Positions 26,293-34,138 of a stretch of DNA of 36,852 nt are shown piece after piece. Position numbers and translations under genes: made by a program. The notes below the pieces were generated by a model, which worked only from the letters and a program-made list of their open reading frames with translations, was not told where the DNA came from and ran no database searches. How positions within the stretch are numbered: position 1 is the stretch's first letter; each line of letters opens with the position of its first letter. The stretch comes from GCA-2697345 sp045565015. Its GTDB lineage: Bacteria; Pseudomonadota; Alphaproteobacteria; Rhodobacterales; Rhodobacteraceae. The stretch covers positions 1 to 36,852 of the forward strand of contig JBJLGD010000022.1 in assembly GCA_045565015.1 (NCBI GenBank). Direction: 5' to 3'.

Positions 26293-26901
26293 ATGTCTTG
26301 GATAAAAACGATACCGTATGAGAAGGCTCATGGCAAGCTTAGGAATTTATATGATCGCGTAAAGGGTCCCAATAATAACGTTGATAATATTATGATGGCG
26401 CACTCTTTGAGACCCCATTCTATGGAGGGCCACATGGCGATCTACAAATATGTTCTTCATCACACAAATAATAAGATCCCAAAATGGTTTTTAGAAACAT
26501 TAGGTGTCTGGGTAAGCCACATGAATAACTGTAATTATTGTGTTGAGCATCATTTTGGTGGTTTAAAGAGGTTACTCGAAGATAATACTAAAGCTGAGGC
26601 TATTAGGGCAGCCATTGAACAGAATGATATTTCATTAGTACCGTTGAACGAAAAGCAGAAGTTGGCAATGCGTTATGCGCAGCTTTTAAATAACGCTCCG
26701 TCTGAATTGGCTGAAAAGGATATTATAGCTCTAAGAGACATTGGCTTTGACGATGGAGAAATATTAGAAATAAATCAAGTTTGCGCATATTTTGCCTATG
26801 CTAATCGTACTGTTCTTGGTCTGGGAGTTTCAACAGATGGCGATATCATTGGGCTATCACCAAATAATTCTGAAGATCCCGAGGATTGGTCACATAGTTA
26901 G
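26293..26901 (+). CDS. Carboxymuconolactone decarboxylase / AhpD-like protein
   Basis: The 202-residue protein belongs to the peroxidase-related AhpD-like group. The core motif is MNNCNYCVEHHFGG with Cys80, Cys83 and His87 (CxxC-xxx-H), the redox and proton-relay residues of AhpD. An ANRTVLGLGV segment lies near the C terminus. GAGG precedes the ATG. It follows the dehalogenase after 45 bases and could reduce peroxides or handle a reactive product of the two upstream enzymes. The precise reaction is unknown. Confidence 0.82.
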   Translation: MSWIKTIPYEKAHGKLRNLYDRVKGPNNNVDNIMMAHSLRPHSMEGHMAIYKYVLHHTNNKIPKWFLETLGVWVSHMNNCNYCVEHHFGGLKRLLEDNTKAEAIRAAIEQNDISLVPLNEKQKLAMRYAQLLNNAPSELAEKDIIALRDIGFDDGEILEINQVCAYFAYANRTVLGLGVSTDGDIIGLSPNNSEDPEDWSHS

Positions 26902-26927
26902 TGAGATTTTATAGATGCATTATTTGT

Positions 26928-27809
26928 CTAAATAACTTTAAGTGGTTTATGCCTTACACCTGTAGTAGCATTAAACACTAATGAAACTAAGACTAAAAAA
27001 CCACCCACTAAATTGCTTACTCCAATTAACTCGGCTAGTAATATCCAACCCCATATTGGTGCCAATATCACCTCTATCATTGCGAGTAAGGCTAAATCAG
27101 CAGCTGCTACAAAGCGACTTCCAATAGTATAAAAAATCATTCCGCACCCTAGCGTAAAAGCACCTACTGCCCCACTCAAAACTAAATCATTAGTAGGAAC
27201 AACAAATCCACTATTTGAAACTAAAAGTATTCCACCTGTAATTAAAATTGCTAAAATACCAGCCAGAATTACCATTGATAAGACTTCACTTTCTTTGTCC
27301 CACCTCAGTGAGATCGTGAATCCTGCAAAACCAAGTGCAGAAAATAACGCTGCTATATTGCCGTTTAGAGCTCCGACGGATAATCCACCATGAACCATTA
27401 CAGAAATTCCAATTAAAGCTAGAAAAATGCTTAACCATGTTGCTTTTCGCACAGGTTCTTTGAGAATTGGCCAAGCTAATACAGCAGTAAATAGCGGGGC
27501 TGCTGCAAATAAAAATGCGGCGTTCGCAATCGTGGTTTCTTGATAAGCATAAATTCCACCAAGATAAGCGGCTACCAGGGAAAATGCCCCTAAAATATTT
27601 GAAAGTCTATATTGAAAAAGTAATCTGAAAGAGTTTTTACTTTTTTTTATAACTAAATAAAATATTAGTATTGGTACCAGCCCAATGGATCTATAAAATA
27701 GAATTTGCCAAGTATTTGCGATTTCGACAAGACGAACTATCACACCAAGCCAAGACCAACAAATACCGGCCAAGAGAACAAATAAAATACCTTTTACATA
27801 AGGAGTCAT
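26928..27809 (-). CDS. EamA/DMT family transporter
   Basis: The 293-residue protein has about ten membrane segments in two EamA repeats, with GICWSWLGVIVRL at the start, NAAFLFAAAPLFTAVLAW ending the first repeat and LLAMIEVILAPIWGW in the second. I chose ATG 27809, preceded by AGGA; a TTG at 27830 would add seven polar residues. Members export amino acids, metabolites or toxic compounds. The gene is convergent with the AhpD-like gene, 26 bases away, and its cargo cannot be inferred. Confidence 0.85.
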   Translation of the reverse strand: MTPYVKGILFVLLAGICWSWLGVIVRLVEIANTWQILFYRSIGLVPILIFYLVIKKSKNSFRLLFQYRLSNILGAFSLVAAYLGGIYAYQETTIANAAFLFAAAPLFTAVLAWPILKEPVRKATWLSIFLALIGISVMVHGGLSVGALNGNIAALFSALGFAGFTISLRWDKESEVLSMVILAGILAILITGGILLVSNSGFVVPTNDLVLSGAVGAFTLGCGMIFYTIGSRFVAAADLALLAMIEVILAPIWGWILLAELIGVSNLVGGFLVLVSLVFNATTGVRHKPLKVI

Positions 27810-27955
27810 CCTATTCCTATATCCTTTCAATGGATTAAATTTAAAGGTTTTTAATATGTTTTATAGTCTGTATCCGACTACGGTGAGAGTCGTTTTCTGA
27901 TGCTTATTTGGACTGGGTAAAATAACTCAAATAGAACTCAAAAACTTATGCTAAA

Positions 27956-28612
27956 TTATTTTGCGGGGAAATAAGAAATTGGGTCATTTCTCTTCCATTT
28001 TGGGTATTTAATTTGGATTTTATTGAAAGCCTCTGAAGTTATAAATTTGTTTAACCAAGTATTTAACTTTGGCCAAGGCTGGTCAGAAAACCAGGCATAA
28101 TCAATGTTGGCAAATTGTCGTACGAAGGGTAAAAGTGCAAAATCTACCAATGTAGGTTGTTTACTGGAAATATATCCCTCGTTTAATAATCCCTCTAAGT
28201 TACGAAGAAAGCTAGCTGCTATTTTTTTGCTTTCTTCTGAATCTACATTGGGATAGCGAGAACTATATTTAGTTTTATCTAGTGCATCTTTGAATGGGCC
28301 ATCAAACTCTTCAATTAATTCGTAGCCCTTTGATGGCATATCAAGCCAATTTTGTGGATCATGAGTTTTAAGAGCCCAAATCATGATATCTAAGCTTTCA
28401 TCGATAGTACCTGATTTTGTTATAAGGCACGGTACGGTAGCACTGACAGATGCATTTAGAAACTCTAAAGGTTTTTCTCTTAAAACTACCTCTCTTATTT
28501 CTACCGTTATTTGAGATACCAATAGGGCCAGTCGTGCCCTCATCGCATAGGGACACCGTCTAAAACTATATAAAATAGGTAATTCGGATTTTCTAACTAG
28601 GGTACTTTCCAT
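27956..28612 (-). CDS. Glutathione S-transferase family protein, Cys-type active site
   Basis: The 218-residue protein has an N-terminal thioredoxin fold starting LPILYSFRRCPYAMRARLAL. The CPYA motif matches glutaredoxin-like or omega-type GSTs, which act by thiol transfer or dehalogenation through a cysteine. SATVPCLITKSGTIDESLDI gives the cis-Pro and glutathione gamma-glutamyl contacts. The C-terminal domain is helical (PTLVDFALLPFVRQF). The ATG lacks a good ribosome site. It diverges from the HD-domain gene across 140 bases. Confidence 0.82.
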   Translation of the reverse strand: MESTLVRKSELPILYSFRRCPYAMRARLALLVSQITVEIREVVLREKPLEFLNASVSATVPCLITKSGTIDESLDIMIWALKTHDPQNWLDMPSKGYELIEEFDGPFKDALDKTKYSSRYPNVDSEESKKIAASFLRNLEGLLNEGYISSKQPTLVDFALLPFVRQFANIDYAWFSDQPWPKLNTWLNKFITSEAFNKIQIKYPKWKRNDPISYFPAK

Positions 28613-28752
28613 AAGGTATATAATCGTGAAAAACCATGAATTTACAAGTCGCGATTAGAATGGAATAGTGATTTTTGAACTTTAAGAGAAATAAGACTTT
28701 AATAAACCAAGGCTTTAATTATCAGTGATAAAGAATAAAAATGGAGATACCC

Positions 28753-29352
28753 ATGATAGAGCAAGTAAAATTCTCTCAAATGAAGTATGGTGATAAAGAT
28801 GATTATGAATTTCTAAATCGGCATGAAACTGAATACGCTAAAGGAACAGCTAGTAGATTATTAAAGGCGTTAGTTGAGCTTGATGAGGGGTTATCTGGGT
28901 ACAAGATCACCAGATTAGGGCATTCACTTCAATCTGCAACAAGGGCATTCGAGGATGGTGCAGATATTGATTGGATTGTTTCTGCACTTTTACATGATAT
29001 TGGAGATATATACGCACCTTATAATCACGATGAGTATGCGGCAACAATCATTAGACCGTTTGTCAGGGAACAATGTTCCTGGGTAGTAGAAAAACATGGT
29101 GATTTTCAACTTACCTACTATGGCCATCACATAGGAGCAAATCCAAATAAAAGGGAGGTCTACAACGGTCATCCATACTTTGAGGATTGTGCAGTTTTCT
29201 GTGAACGTTGGGACCAATCTAGCTTTGACCCTGATTTCAAAAATAGGTCTGTTGAGTTTTTCAAACCAATGGTTGAAAAGGTATTTTCTAGAAAACCATA
29301 TGCTTCTGATGTAATTCGAGTGGGCGAACGTGAGCCATTATATGCTATATAG
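28753..29352 (+). CDS. HD-domain protein, possible mixed-valent diiron oxygenase (PhnZ/MIOX-like)
   Basis: ATG 28753 is preferred because GGAG (28743-28746) lies 6 bases upstream; ATG 28741 would add four residues. The 199-residue protein has GHSLQSATRAFEDGAD (His57, Gln60), LLHDIGD (His81, Asp82) and NHDEYAA (His92), then a second His-rich segment EKHGDFQLTYYGHH. This spacing and the HxxQ before the HD pair resemble PhnZ and myo-inositol oxygenase-type diiron oxygenases more than nucleotide phosphohydrolases. The oxygenase reading is inference; HD-domain hydrolase remains the safe family call. It overlaps the convergent MFS gene by 8 bases. Confidence 0.75.
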   Translation: MIEQVKFSQMKYGDKDDYEFLNRHETEYAKGTASRLLKALVELDEGLSGYKITRLGHSLQSATRAFEDGADIDWIVSALLHDIGDIYAPYNHDEYAATIIRPFVREQCSWVVEKHGDFQLTYYGHHIGANPNKREVYNGHPYFEDCAVFCERWDQSSFDPDFKNRSVEFFKPMVEKVFSRKPYASDVIRVGEREPLYAI

Positions 29353-30529
29353 TGCTTAGGTTATTGTTTCTGGCTTTTAGTATAATTGATAGAGAAAGAG
29401 CCAAAAATATTAAGCAACCAAGGGTGATAAATGCACTTTGATAGGACCCTGTAACGTCAAAGACTCTCCCAACAACAATAGGGCCTATCGCGCCACCGAT
29501 GGAACCAAAAAACAGGACAGTCCCAAAAATTTTACCATGAGCTTTTGTCCCAAACAGATTTGCGACCACCGGAGATGTGACCGTGAAGAAGCCACCATGT
29601 CCAAAGCCATAAATAGCTACCATAAAAAATAAATAAGAATGGCTTTCAACGAGTGCGAAACCGAATAAACTCAGTGCTAAAGGTAATAGGCATAATAAAA
29701 ACGAACCGCGACCCCCAACTTTGTCAAAAAAGACCCCGATACTAATTCGACCTGCAATACTTGAAATTCCAATAATAGATAACAGACCTGATGCCCTTGT
29801 TGCCGACATACCTAGATCCATACCGTGTACGGCAATGTGAACTGGTATGGCTAACAAAGAAGTTATAACCATTAATTGAATCAAACATAGTGCCCAAAAC
29901 TTTTTTGTTTTTTTTGCAACTTCAAATAGCATCCCATCATTAGTAGTTGCCTTGTGCGTACTTTTTTTTATGTTTGGATGGCTCGTATTCAAAGCAGCAA
30001 TCGCCAAAAGAATGCCAGAAGATATCCCAATCATTAAAACGGCGTCGCGCCATCCAAACATTAATATTAATATTGCCATGAGGGGAGGTACGGCAGCCTG
30101 ACCTAATGCTGTTCCAATTTTTACTACGGCCGTCATGATGCCGCGTCGTTTCTCGAACCACCTTGCTACTATGGAAAGAGTAACAACGTCATGAGTGCCC
30201 ATACCAAGAGCTACAAATACCCCAAATATGACAAATAAATGCCAGGCTGCAGTCACCTGAGACATTAGAGCAAACCCAACGCCAATTGAAAGCCCAGTAA
30301 AGCAGAGAACTAATCGTGGGCCATACTTGTCACTCAAAGTACCACCTAAAATTGCAAAAACCCCCATTCCAAGGAATGCTACGGATGTACAACTGGATAG
30401 TAGAGTTCGTGACCAACCGAACTCTGTTTCTAACTCTTTAATAAGTAAACCATAAGCAAAAAGTAGTCCTATTACTGTACCTTGAGTCAAACAGGCGCCA
30501 AAAACTGCTTTATAGCGGGGCTCAATCAT
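29345..30529 (-). CDS. MFS transporter, OFA/monocarboxylate-like
   Basis: The 394-residue protein has twelve predicted membrane segments. The MFS loop motif between segments 2 and 3 is GGTLSDKYGPRLVL, with a matching GRISIGVFFDKVGGRG in the second half. The FGWSRTLLSSCTSVAFLGMG segment and the VVARVFDVTGSY-like end are typical of oxalate/formate antiporter and monocarboxylate-type carriers. AAGGA precedes the ATG. It probably moves a small organic acid; direction and cargo are unknown. The gene is alone on its strand between the HD gene and the tRNA. Confidence 0.85.
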   Translation of the reverse strand: MIEPRYKAVFGACLTQGTVIGLLFAYGLLIKELETEFGWSRTLLSSCTSVAFLGMGVFAILGGTLSDKYGPRLVLCFTGLSIGVGFALMSQVTAAWHLFVIFGVFVALGMGTHDVVTLSIVARWFEKRRGIMTAVVKIGTALGQAAVPPLMAILILMFGWRDAVLMIGISSGILLAIAALNTSHPNIKKSTHKATTNDGMLFEVAKKTKKFWALCLIQLMVITSLLAIPVHIAVHGMDLGMSATRASGLLSIIGISSIAGRISIGVFFDKVGGRGSFLLCLLPLALSLFGFALVESHSYLFFMVAIYGFGHGGFFTVTSPVVANLFGTKAHGKIFGTVLFFGSIGGAIGPIVVGRVFDVTGSYQSAFITLGCLIFLALSLSIILKARNNNLSTI

Positions 30530-30727
30530 TTTTTTTCCTTACCAAGAAAAATAGATTGCTCGATTTTACAATTAATATTTTACAACAACTAAGAAGCATG
30601 GACATAATATTTTTCAAGAGTCTTAAGTCAGACTCCATTCCTATGAATTTATTCCTAGTAGTTTATTACATTAGAAATTATCATTGCGTAACTGTCTTAT
30701 TAATTATAGGGGATTAATGGTATTTTT

Positions 30728-30804
30728 GGCTCCTTAGCTCAACTGGATAGAGCACCAGACTTCGAATCTGGGGGTTGCAGGTTCGAGTCCTGCAGGGGTC
30801 ACCA
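30728..30804 (+). tRNA. tRNA-Arg (anticodon TCG)
   Basis: The 77 bases fold as a full cloverleaf. The acceptor stem is GGCTCCT/AGGGGTC with G-T pairs allowed, followed by the D arm with AGCTCAACTGGATAGAGC. The anticodon stem CCAGA/TCTGG encloses loop CTTCGAA with anticodon TCG, and the T arm is GCAGGTTCGAGTCCTGC. The 3' end is ACCA encoded in the DNA. It reads CGA and, by wobble, possibly other CGN arginine codons. tRNA genes like this are common integration targets. Confidence 0.95.
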
Positions 30805-31105
30805 AAATCTCTAAAACTCTTTGTTTTTATGGATACCCCTATATAGTTGGCTAAAACGTGCATCCAGTGTACTAAAAACTGTACTAGGTTGTGTACTAGG
30901 TAAAAAGGGTTTCCAGCAATCAAAATAAATTAGTATCGCCAAGAAAATTTCACTTTAACCTCATATATAAAAACTAAATTTATGAATAAACCTTCTTATT
31001 TGAAGGTTGCATTGTCAACTACAACCAAATTGTTTGGATAGGTTTAATTTGTTAGCTATTATTTATGATACGTTTAAATGAACTAGCTTTTGGGATTGTT
31101 AGCTT
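30805..31105. repeat. tRNA-distal gap with three GTACTA repeats at 12-base spacing
   Basis: No gene is supported in these 301 bases. GTACTA occurs at 30869-30874, 30881-30886 and 30893-30898, an exact 12-base period inside GTGTACTA-type sequence. Such GTGTAC-rich leaders are often seen just before integrase genes at tRNA sites, so this may be the scar of a lost integrase; only about 25 residues remain open downstream. A 7-pair hairpin AACCTTC-6 bases-GAAGGTT lies at 30989-31008. The repeats are seen; the origin is inferred. Confidence 0.4.
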
Positions 31106-31264
31106 TTGATTAGGATAATTAAGTTTGTATTAGCTACATTGGCAAGTGTAACACTAGTGGTAGTAATTATAACTGTTGTTGTGATGCTGTTAGCAGTAGT
31201 TCTATCTGTTATCTTGTGGTTTGAACCAGACTTTTGGCTACATATTAAAGGCGGTGGTGGTTAA
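31106..31264 (+). CDS. Small membrane protein, hypothetical
   Basis: This 52-residue ORF starts with TTG at 31106 and reads IRIIKFVLATLASV, then a long Val/Leu/Ile-rich segment (residues 7-35) and EPDFWLHIKGGGG. It would be a single-pass membrane peptide with a glycine tail. There is no ATG and no clear ribosome site, so the start is uncertain. It lies ten bases from the stop of the convergent 97-residue gene. No function can be given. Confidence 0.45.
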   Translation: MIRIIKFVLATLASVTLVVVIITVVVMLLAVVLSVILWFEPDFWLHIKGGGG

Positions 31265-31273
31265 CAAGTTATA

Positions 31274-31567
31274 TTAATCTTCCTTGAGTGATTTATTGAT
31301 TGAAAGAGCTTCAATCTCTTTTTCTACTCTGAGTCTTTCTTTGCGATTGTTTCTTCTGAAATTTGAGGCAACAAGGTAAATTCCCACGCCGAGAAAAAAT
31401 GCAGTATTATTGTAGGGTACTTCAGTTTCTGCGTAATGTTCGTACAACCTTATTGCAACACCAGTTCCTATGAGGATCCAAGCGTATCTTTCATACTTAG
31501 ACCAGCGCAAGCCTGAAAGCTTTATATCTTCTGCTTTAGCTTTTAGTGCTTCATCTTTAATGTTCAT
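31274..31567 (-). CDS. Small two-segment membrane protein, hypothetical
   Basis: The 97-residue protein has AGGAGA five bases before its ATG, which supports a real gene. A charged N terminus (about 1-27, Lys/Glu-rich) precedes two hydrophobic segments, YAWILIGTGVAIRLY (about 28-42) and NTAFFLGVGIYLVASNF (about 54-70). A strongly charged C-terminal helix (RRNNRKERLRVEKEIEAL) follows, which could form a short coiled coil. I do not recognise the family. Confidence 0.7.
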   Translation of the reverse strand: MNIKDEALKAKAEDIKLSGLRWSKYERYAWILIGTGVAIRLYEHYAETEVPYNNTAFFLGVGIYLVASNFRRNNRKERLRVEKEIEALSINKSLKED

Positions 31568-31741
31568 TAGTCTCTCCTATCACTGACCCAAAAACTACAT
31601 ATTATGATATACTATCATGTTAAAGGAGATATACAGGCAGTAAAAACACTCATTTTTTGACAATTGTATTTGTGAAGAAAATTCTTTCACGTTAGTATTA
31701 TCTATTACTAGATTAGAATTGCTAAATAATTGAGGACTAAA

Positions 31742-31924
31742 ATGCGCCTGATAGCACAAATTATAAACTTGGTAGTTTGTGCTATTATTATAATATTTGG
31801 TGTCTACGGTTTAATCTTTGAAGACTCTCAAGGTCGCAGCTTATTAGTTATGATACTGGGGGTTCTGATTTGCTTGTTTAACATTAAAAGAATCAATAGA
31901 CGGTTCCCAAAAATGCCTAGTTAG
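31742..31924 (+). CDS. Small two-segment membrane protein, hypothetical
   Basis: ATG 31742 is preceded by GAGG with 6 bases of spacing, so this start is favoured over the TTG at 31730. The 60-residue product MRLIAQIINLVVCAIIIIFG then SLLVMILGVLICLFNI forms two membrane segments joined by a short acidic loop, with a basic tail (KRINRRFPKMPS). No known family is recognised. A TTGACA box at 31657-31662 lies upstream but has no good -10 partner. Confidence 0.65.
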   Translation: MRLIAQIINLVVCAIIIIFGVYGLIFEDSQGRSLLVMILGVLICLFNIKRINRRFPKMPS

Positions 31925-31938
31925 TTGGGTCTAACTAA

Positions 31939-32061
31939 ATGTTCGAAGGATGGACCTATTTGGCCATAGAAAAGGAAATATCAGTAAGAGCTTTATGGCA
32001 TGCGATTATAGCTATGTGTAAGGTTTGTATTAGAGAATCGATCCAAATAAGGTTTGTATGA
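31939..32061 (+). CDS. Very small ORF, hypothetical, coupled to next ORF
   Basis: This 40-residue ORF starts at ATG 31939 (MFEGWTYLAIEKEISVRALW) and stops at TGA 32059-32061. The stop overlaps the ATG of the next small ORF (ATGA at 32058-32061), an arrangement used for translational coupling. The ribosome site is weak. Coding status is uncertain and no function is proposed. Confidence 0.35.
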   Translation: MFEGWTYLAIEKEISVRALWHAIIAMCKVCIRESIQIRFV

Positions 32062-32195
32062 AGCTGCTGAATGCCATAGGTTACCTACTTTTTAAAGTTT
32101 CAACTTTTCTTAGTCAGATAACGTGGTACCTATCATTAATTTTTATAGTAATATCTGTTATTGTAATGGTGTTTTTGATTATTGGTATTACCTAG
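32058..32195 (+). CDS. Small single-pass membrane protein, hypothetical
   Basis: ATG 32058 follows AAGG by 5 bases. The 45-residue product begins MKLLNAIGYLLFKVSTFLSQ and ends in a membrane segment WYLSLIFIVISVIVMVFLII, a layout of small stress or regulatory membrane proteins. Its stop codon overlaps the convergent epoxide hydrolase stop by four bases (32192-32195). No family is recognised. Confidence 0.5.
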   Translation: MKLLNAIGYLLFKVSTFLSQITWYLSLIFIVISVIVMVFLIIGIT

Positions 32196-33376
32196 TAATC
32201 TCGAAGTTTGCGGGCAAATTTACGGATATCTGTCAACAACATTTGTGGTTCTTCCATGGCTGCAAAATGACCACCGCATGGCATTTCAGTCCATTGATGA
32301 ATATTATAAATTCTTTCTACATAGGAACGAGGTGGCCATCTCAGCATTTCTGCTGGGAACACTGCACAGCCAGTCGGAACTTCCACTCTTTTACCCTCAG
32401 GTGAGAGAATGCGTCCTCCCTCTTCGCGTCGTCCATAGTAGATCCAAGACGCAGAATTAAATGTACGAGTAGTTATATAAATCATAATATTGGTTAGTAA
32501 CTCGTCTTTTGAAAAGGCACTTTCAAAGCAATCATCCTCGATATCTGACCAGTCATGGAATTTTTCTATTAACCAGGCAGCAATGCCAACTGGACTATCC
32601 ATCATGGCATAACTCAAAGTCTGTGGACGAGTTGCCTGTTGAGTGCGATATCCATCTTGCATTATCTGATCAGCATTGAACTGTTTTTCCCAGGCTTCTT
32701 CCTCAGCTGTTTGAGGGCCGTCTGGGTGACGCATTGTCAGTATATTGATGTGGATTCCTGAACATGCGGATGAATGGTCATAGCCAAGCCAAGAGCAAAT
32801 TGCTCCACCCCAATCGCCACCTTGAGCAAGATAATGATCGAACCCCAAAGTATCTGTCATAAGCGAATTGAGGACTGACGCTATTTGGCGTGGTCCATAA
32901 GGACGTGGTGGCCTCCCTGAAAAACCAAAGCCGGGAAGAGAGGGTACTATCACTGTAAAGGCATCCTCTATATCTCCACCAAATCTTTCAGGATGAGCGA
33001 GTGGTTCTATGAGTTCAAAAAATTCGGATATAGACCCTGGCCACCCGTGACTAATCAACAAGGGTGTAGGATTCTTGCCACTTCCCTCCTCAAAAATAAA
33101 ATGTAAATCAATTCCAGCAACTAATGCCTTATAATTTGAAAAAGAATTAATTTTTTCTTCTTGCTTGCGCCAGTCAAACTCTTCAACCCAATAGGTACAT
33201 AGTTTTTTCAGATAATCTATATTAGTACCATAATCCCATCCGCCGTCATCAGGCATTTCATGCCACGGGTAGTTTGTAACACGGTAGAGTATATCACTTA
33301 ATTTTTCTTCAGAGACTTTATATTGAAAAGTATTCAAATTTTTGGTGTTATTAATACGGTTTTTCGAGTAGTTCAT
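32192..33376 (-). CDS. Epoxide hydrolase, EHN-domain (microsomal/juvenile hormone type)
   Basis: The 394-residue protein has the N-terminal EHN domain (PWHEMPDDGGWDYGTNIDYL near 37-56) and an alpha/beta hydrolase domain. The HGWPGS oxyanion motif is at 110-115. The nucleophile Asp188 lies in QGGDWGGAICSWLG, and the catalytic His370 in CGGHFAAMEEP. AAAAGGCG lies 7 bases before the ATG. It opens epoxides to diols. No signal peptide is visible. The gene is divergent from a glutathione transferase with 72 bases between, so both electrophile-disposal genes may share control. Confidence 0.9.
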   Translation of the reverse strand: MNYSKNRINNTKNLNTFQYKVSEEKLSDILYRVTNYPWHEMPDDGGWDYGTNIDYLKKLCTYWVEEFDWRKQEEKINSFSNYKALVAGIDLHFIFEEGSGKNPTPLLISHGWPGSISEFFELIEPLAHPERFGGDIEDAFTVIVPSLPGFGFSGRPPRPYGPRQIASVLNSLMTDTLGFDHYLAQGGDWGGAICSWLGYDHSSACSGIHINILTMRHPDGPQTAEEEAWEKQFNADQIMQDGYRTQQATRPQTLSYAMMDSPVGIAAWLIEKFHDWSDIEDDCFESAFSKDELLTNIMIYITTRTFNSASWIYYGRREEGGRILSPEGKRVEVPTGCAVFPAEMLRWPPRSYVERIYNIHQWTEMPCGGHFAAMEEPQMLLTDIRKFARKLRDY

Positions 33377-33448
33377 GTTCTACGCCTTTTAATCTATTAT
33401 AGGGTGTTACTAACAAATTAGGATAAAAAACCGAAGGAATAAACTGTT

Positions 33449-34057
33449 ATGGATTTTTACTATTCACCAAAATCAGCAGCATATGCAGTTCATATTCTAC
33501 TTGAAGAAGTAAATGCTACTTACAATCTTCACTTAATAGATCTCAAAAACTCTAACCAACAGAAAAAAAGCTATTTAAGAATAAATCCGAAAGCAAGGGT
33601 GCCTTCTTTGGGAACTAGGGATGGGGTGCTCACCGAAACACCAGCAATATTAACCTATATTGCTCAACTTTACTCTAGCAAACATTTTTTACCAGAAACC
33701 GTTTTCGGTTTTGCTAAAGTACAGGCATTTAATTCTTATCTCGCTTCTACTGTCCATGTGGCCCACGCTCATAAACATAGGGGGTATAGATGGACAGATG
33801 ATGAAAAATCACAAAAATTGATGTCAAAAAAAGTTAAAGAAAATATGTCAGGTTGCGCAGAAATGATTGAAAATCATTTTTTCATTGGTCCCTGGGTTAT
33901 GGGGAAACAATATACCATCTGTGATCCTTATCTCGCACTAGTTTATCGGTGGTTTGGAGATGATGGTGTAAATCTTGAAAGATTTCCAAAACTTAAAATA
34001 CATAATACTAATATGAATCTTAGACCTGCAGTCAAACGCGTTGCTGCTTTTCATTAA
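33449..34057 (+). CDS. Glutathione S-transferase family protein
   Basis: The 202-residue protein starts MDFYYSPKSAAYAVHILLEE, the beta/theta-like GST start with Ser/Tyr near the glutathione thiol. NPKARVPSL supplies the cis-Pro and LTETPAILTYIAQLY the gamma-glutamyl contact. The C-terminal domain carries WVMGKQYTICDPYLALVYRW. GAAGGAAT precedes the ATG. Divergent pairing with the epoxide hydrolase suggests detoxification of epoxides or their precursors; this is context only. Confidence 0.85.
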   Translation: MDFYYSPKSAAYAVHILLEEVNATYNLHLIDLKNSNQQKKSYLRINPKARVPSLGTRDGVLTETPAILTYIAQLYSSKHFLPETVFGFAKVQAFNSYLASTVHVAHAHKHRGYRWTDDEKSQKLMSKKVKENMSGCAEMIENHFFIGPWVMGKQYTICDPYLALVYRWFGDDGVNLERFPKLKIHNTNMNLRPAVKRVAAFH

Positions 34058-34138
34058 GTAGATTGAAAATATTTAAAATTATGATCATAAAAAATAGATT
34101 TAAAACAGAGAGTATGTTTGTTAATTGAGGGACTGCAA

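Noticed and set aside
27868..27893. Inverted repeat CGACT...AGTCG followed by TTTT
   Set aside because: The stem is only five pairs and its T run faces away from both flanking minus-strand genes, so it is not a convincing terminator.
30781..30804. tRNA-Arg 3' end as an attachment core with a second copy
   Set aside because: I saw no repeat of this sequence elsewhere in the window, so no element boundary can be drawn.
30714..30923. Minus-strand 69-residue ORF with CRTRTCNPQIRSLVL-like sequence
   Set aside because: It is the antisense of the tRNA-Arg gene; this translated phrase is a well-known artefact of tRNA genes.
31622..31637. Strong Shine-Dalgarno-like AAAGGAGATATAC
   Set aside because: No start codon follows at suitable distance; the nearest frame is only a few codons long.
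32123..32460. Two plus-strand ORFs over the end of the epoxide hydrolase gene
   Set aside because: They overlap the catalytic-His region of a clear enzyme on the other strand and have no ribosome site.
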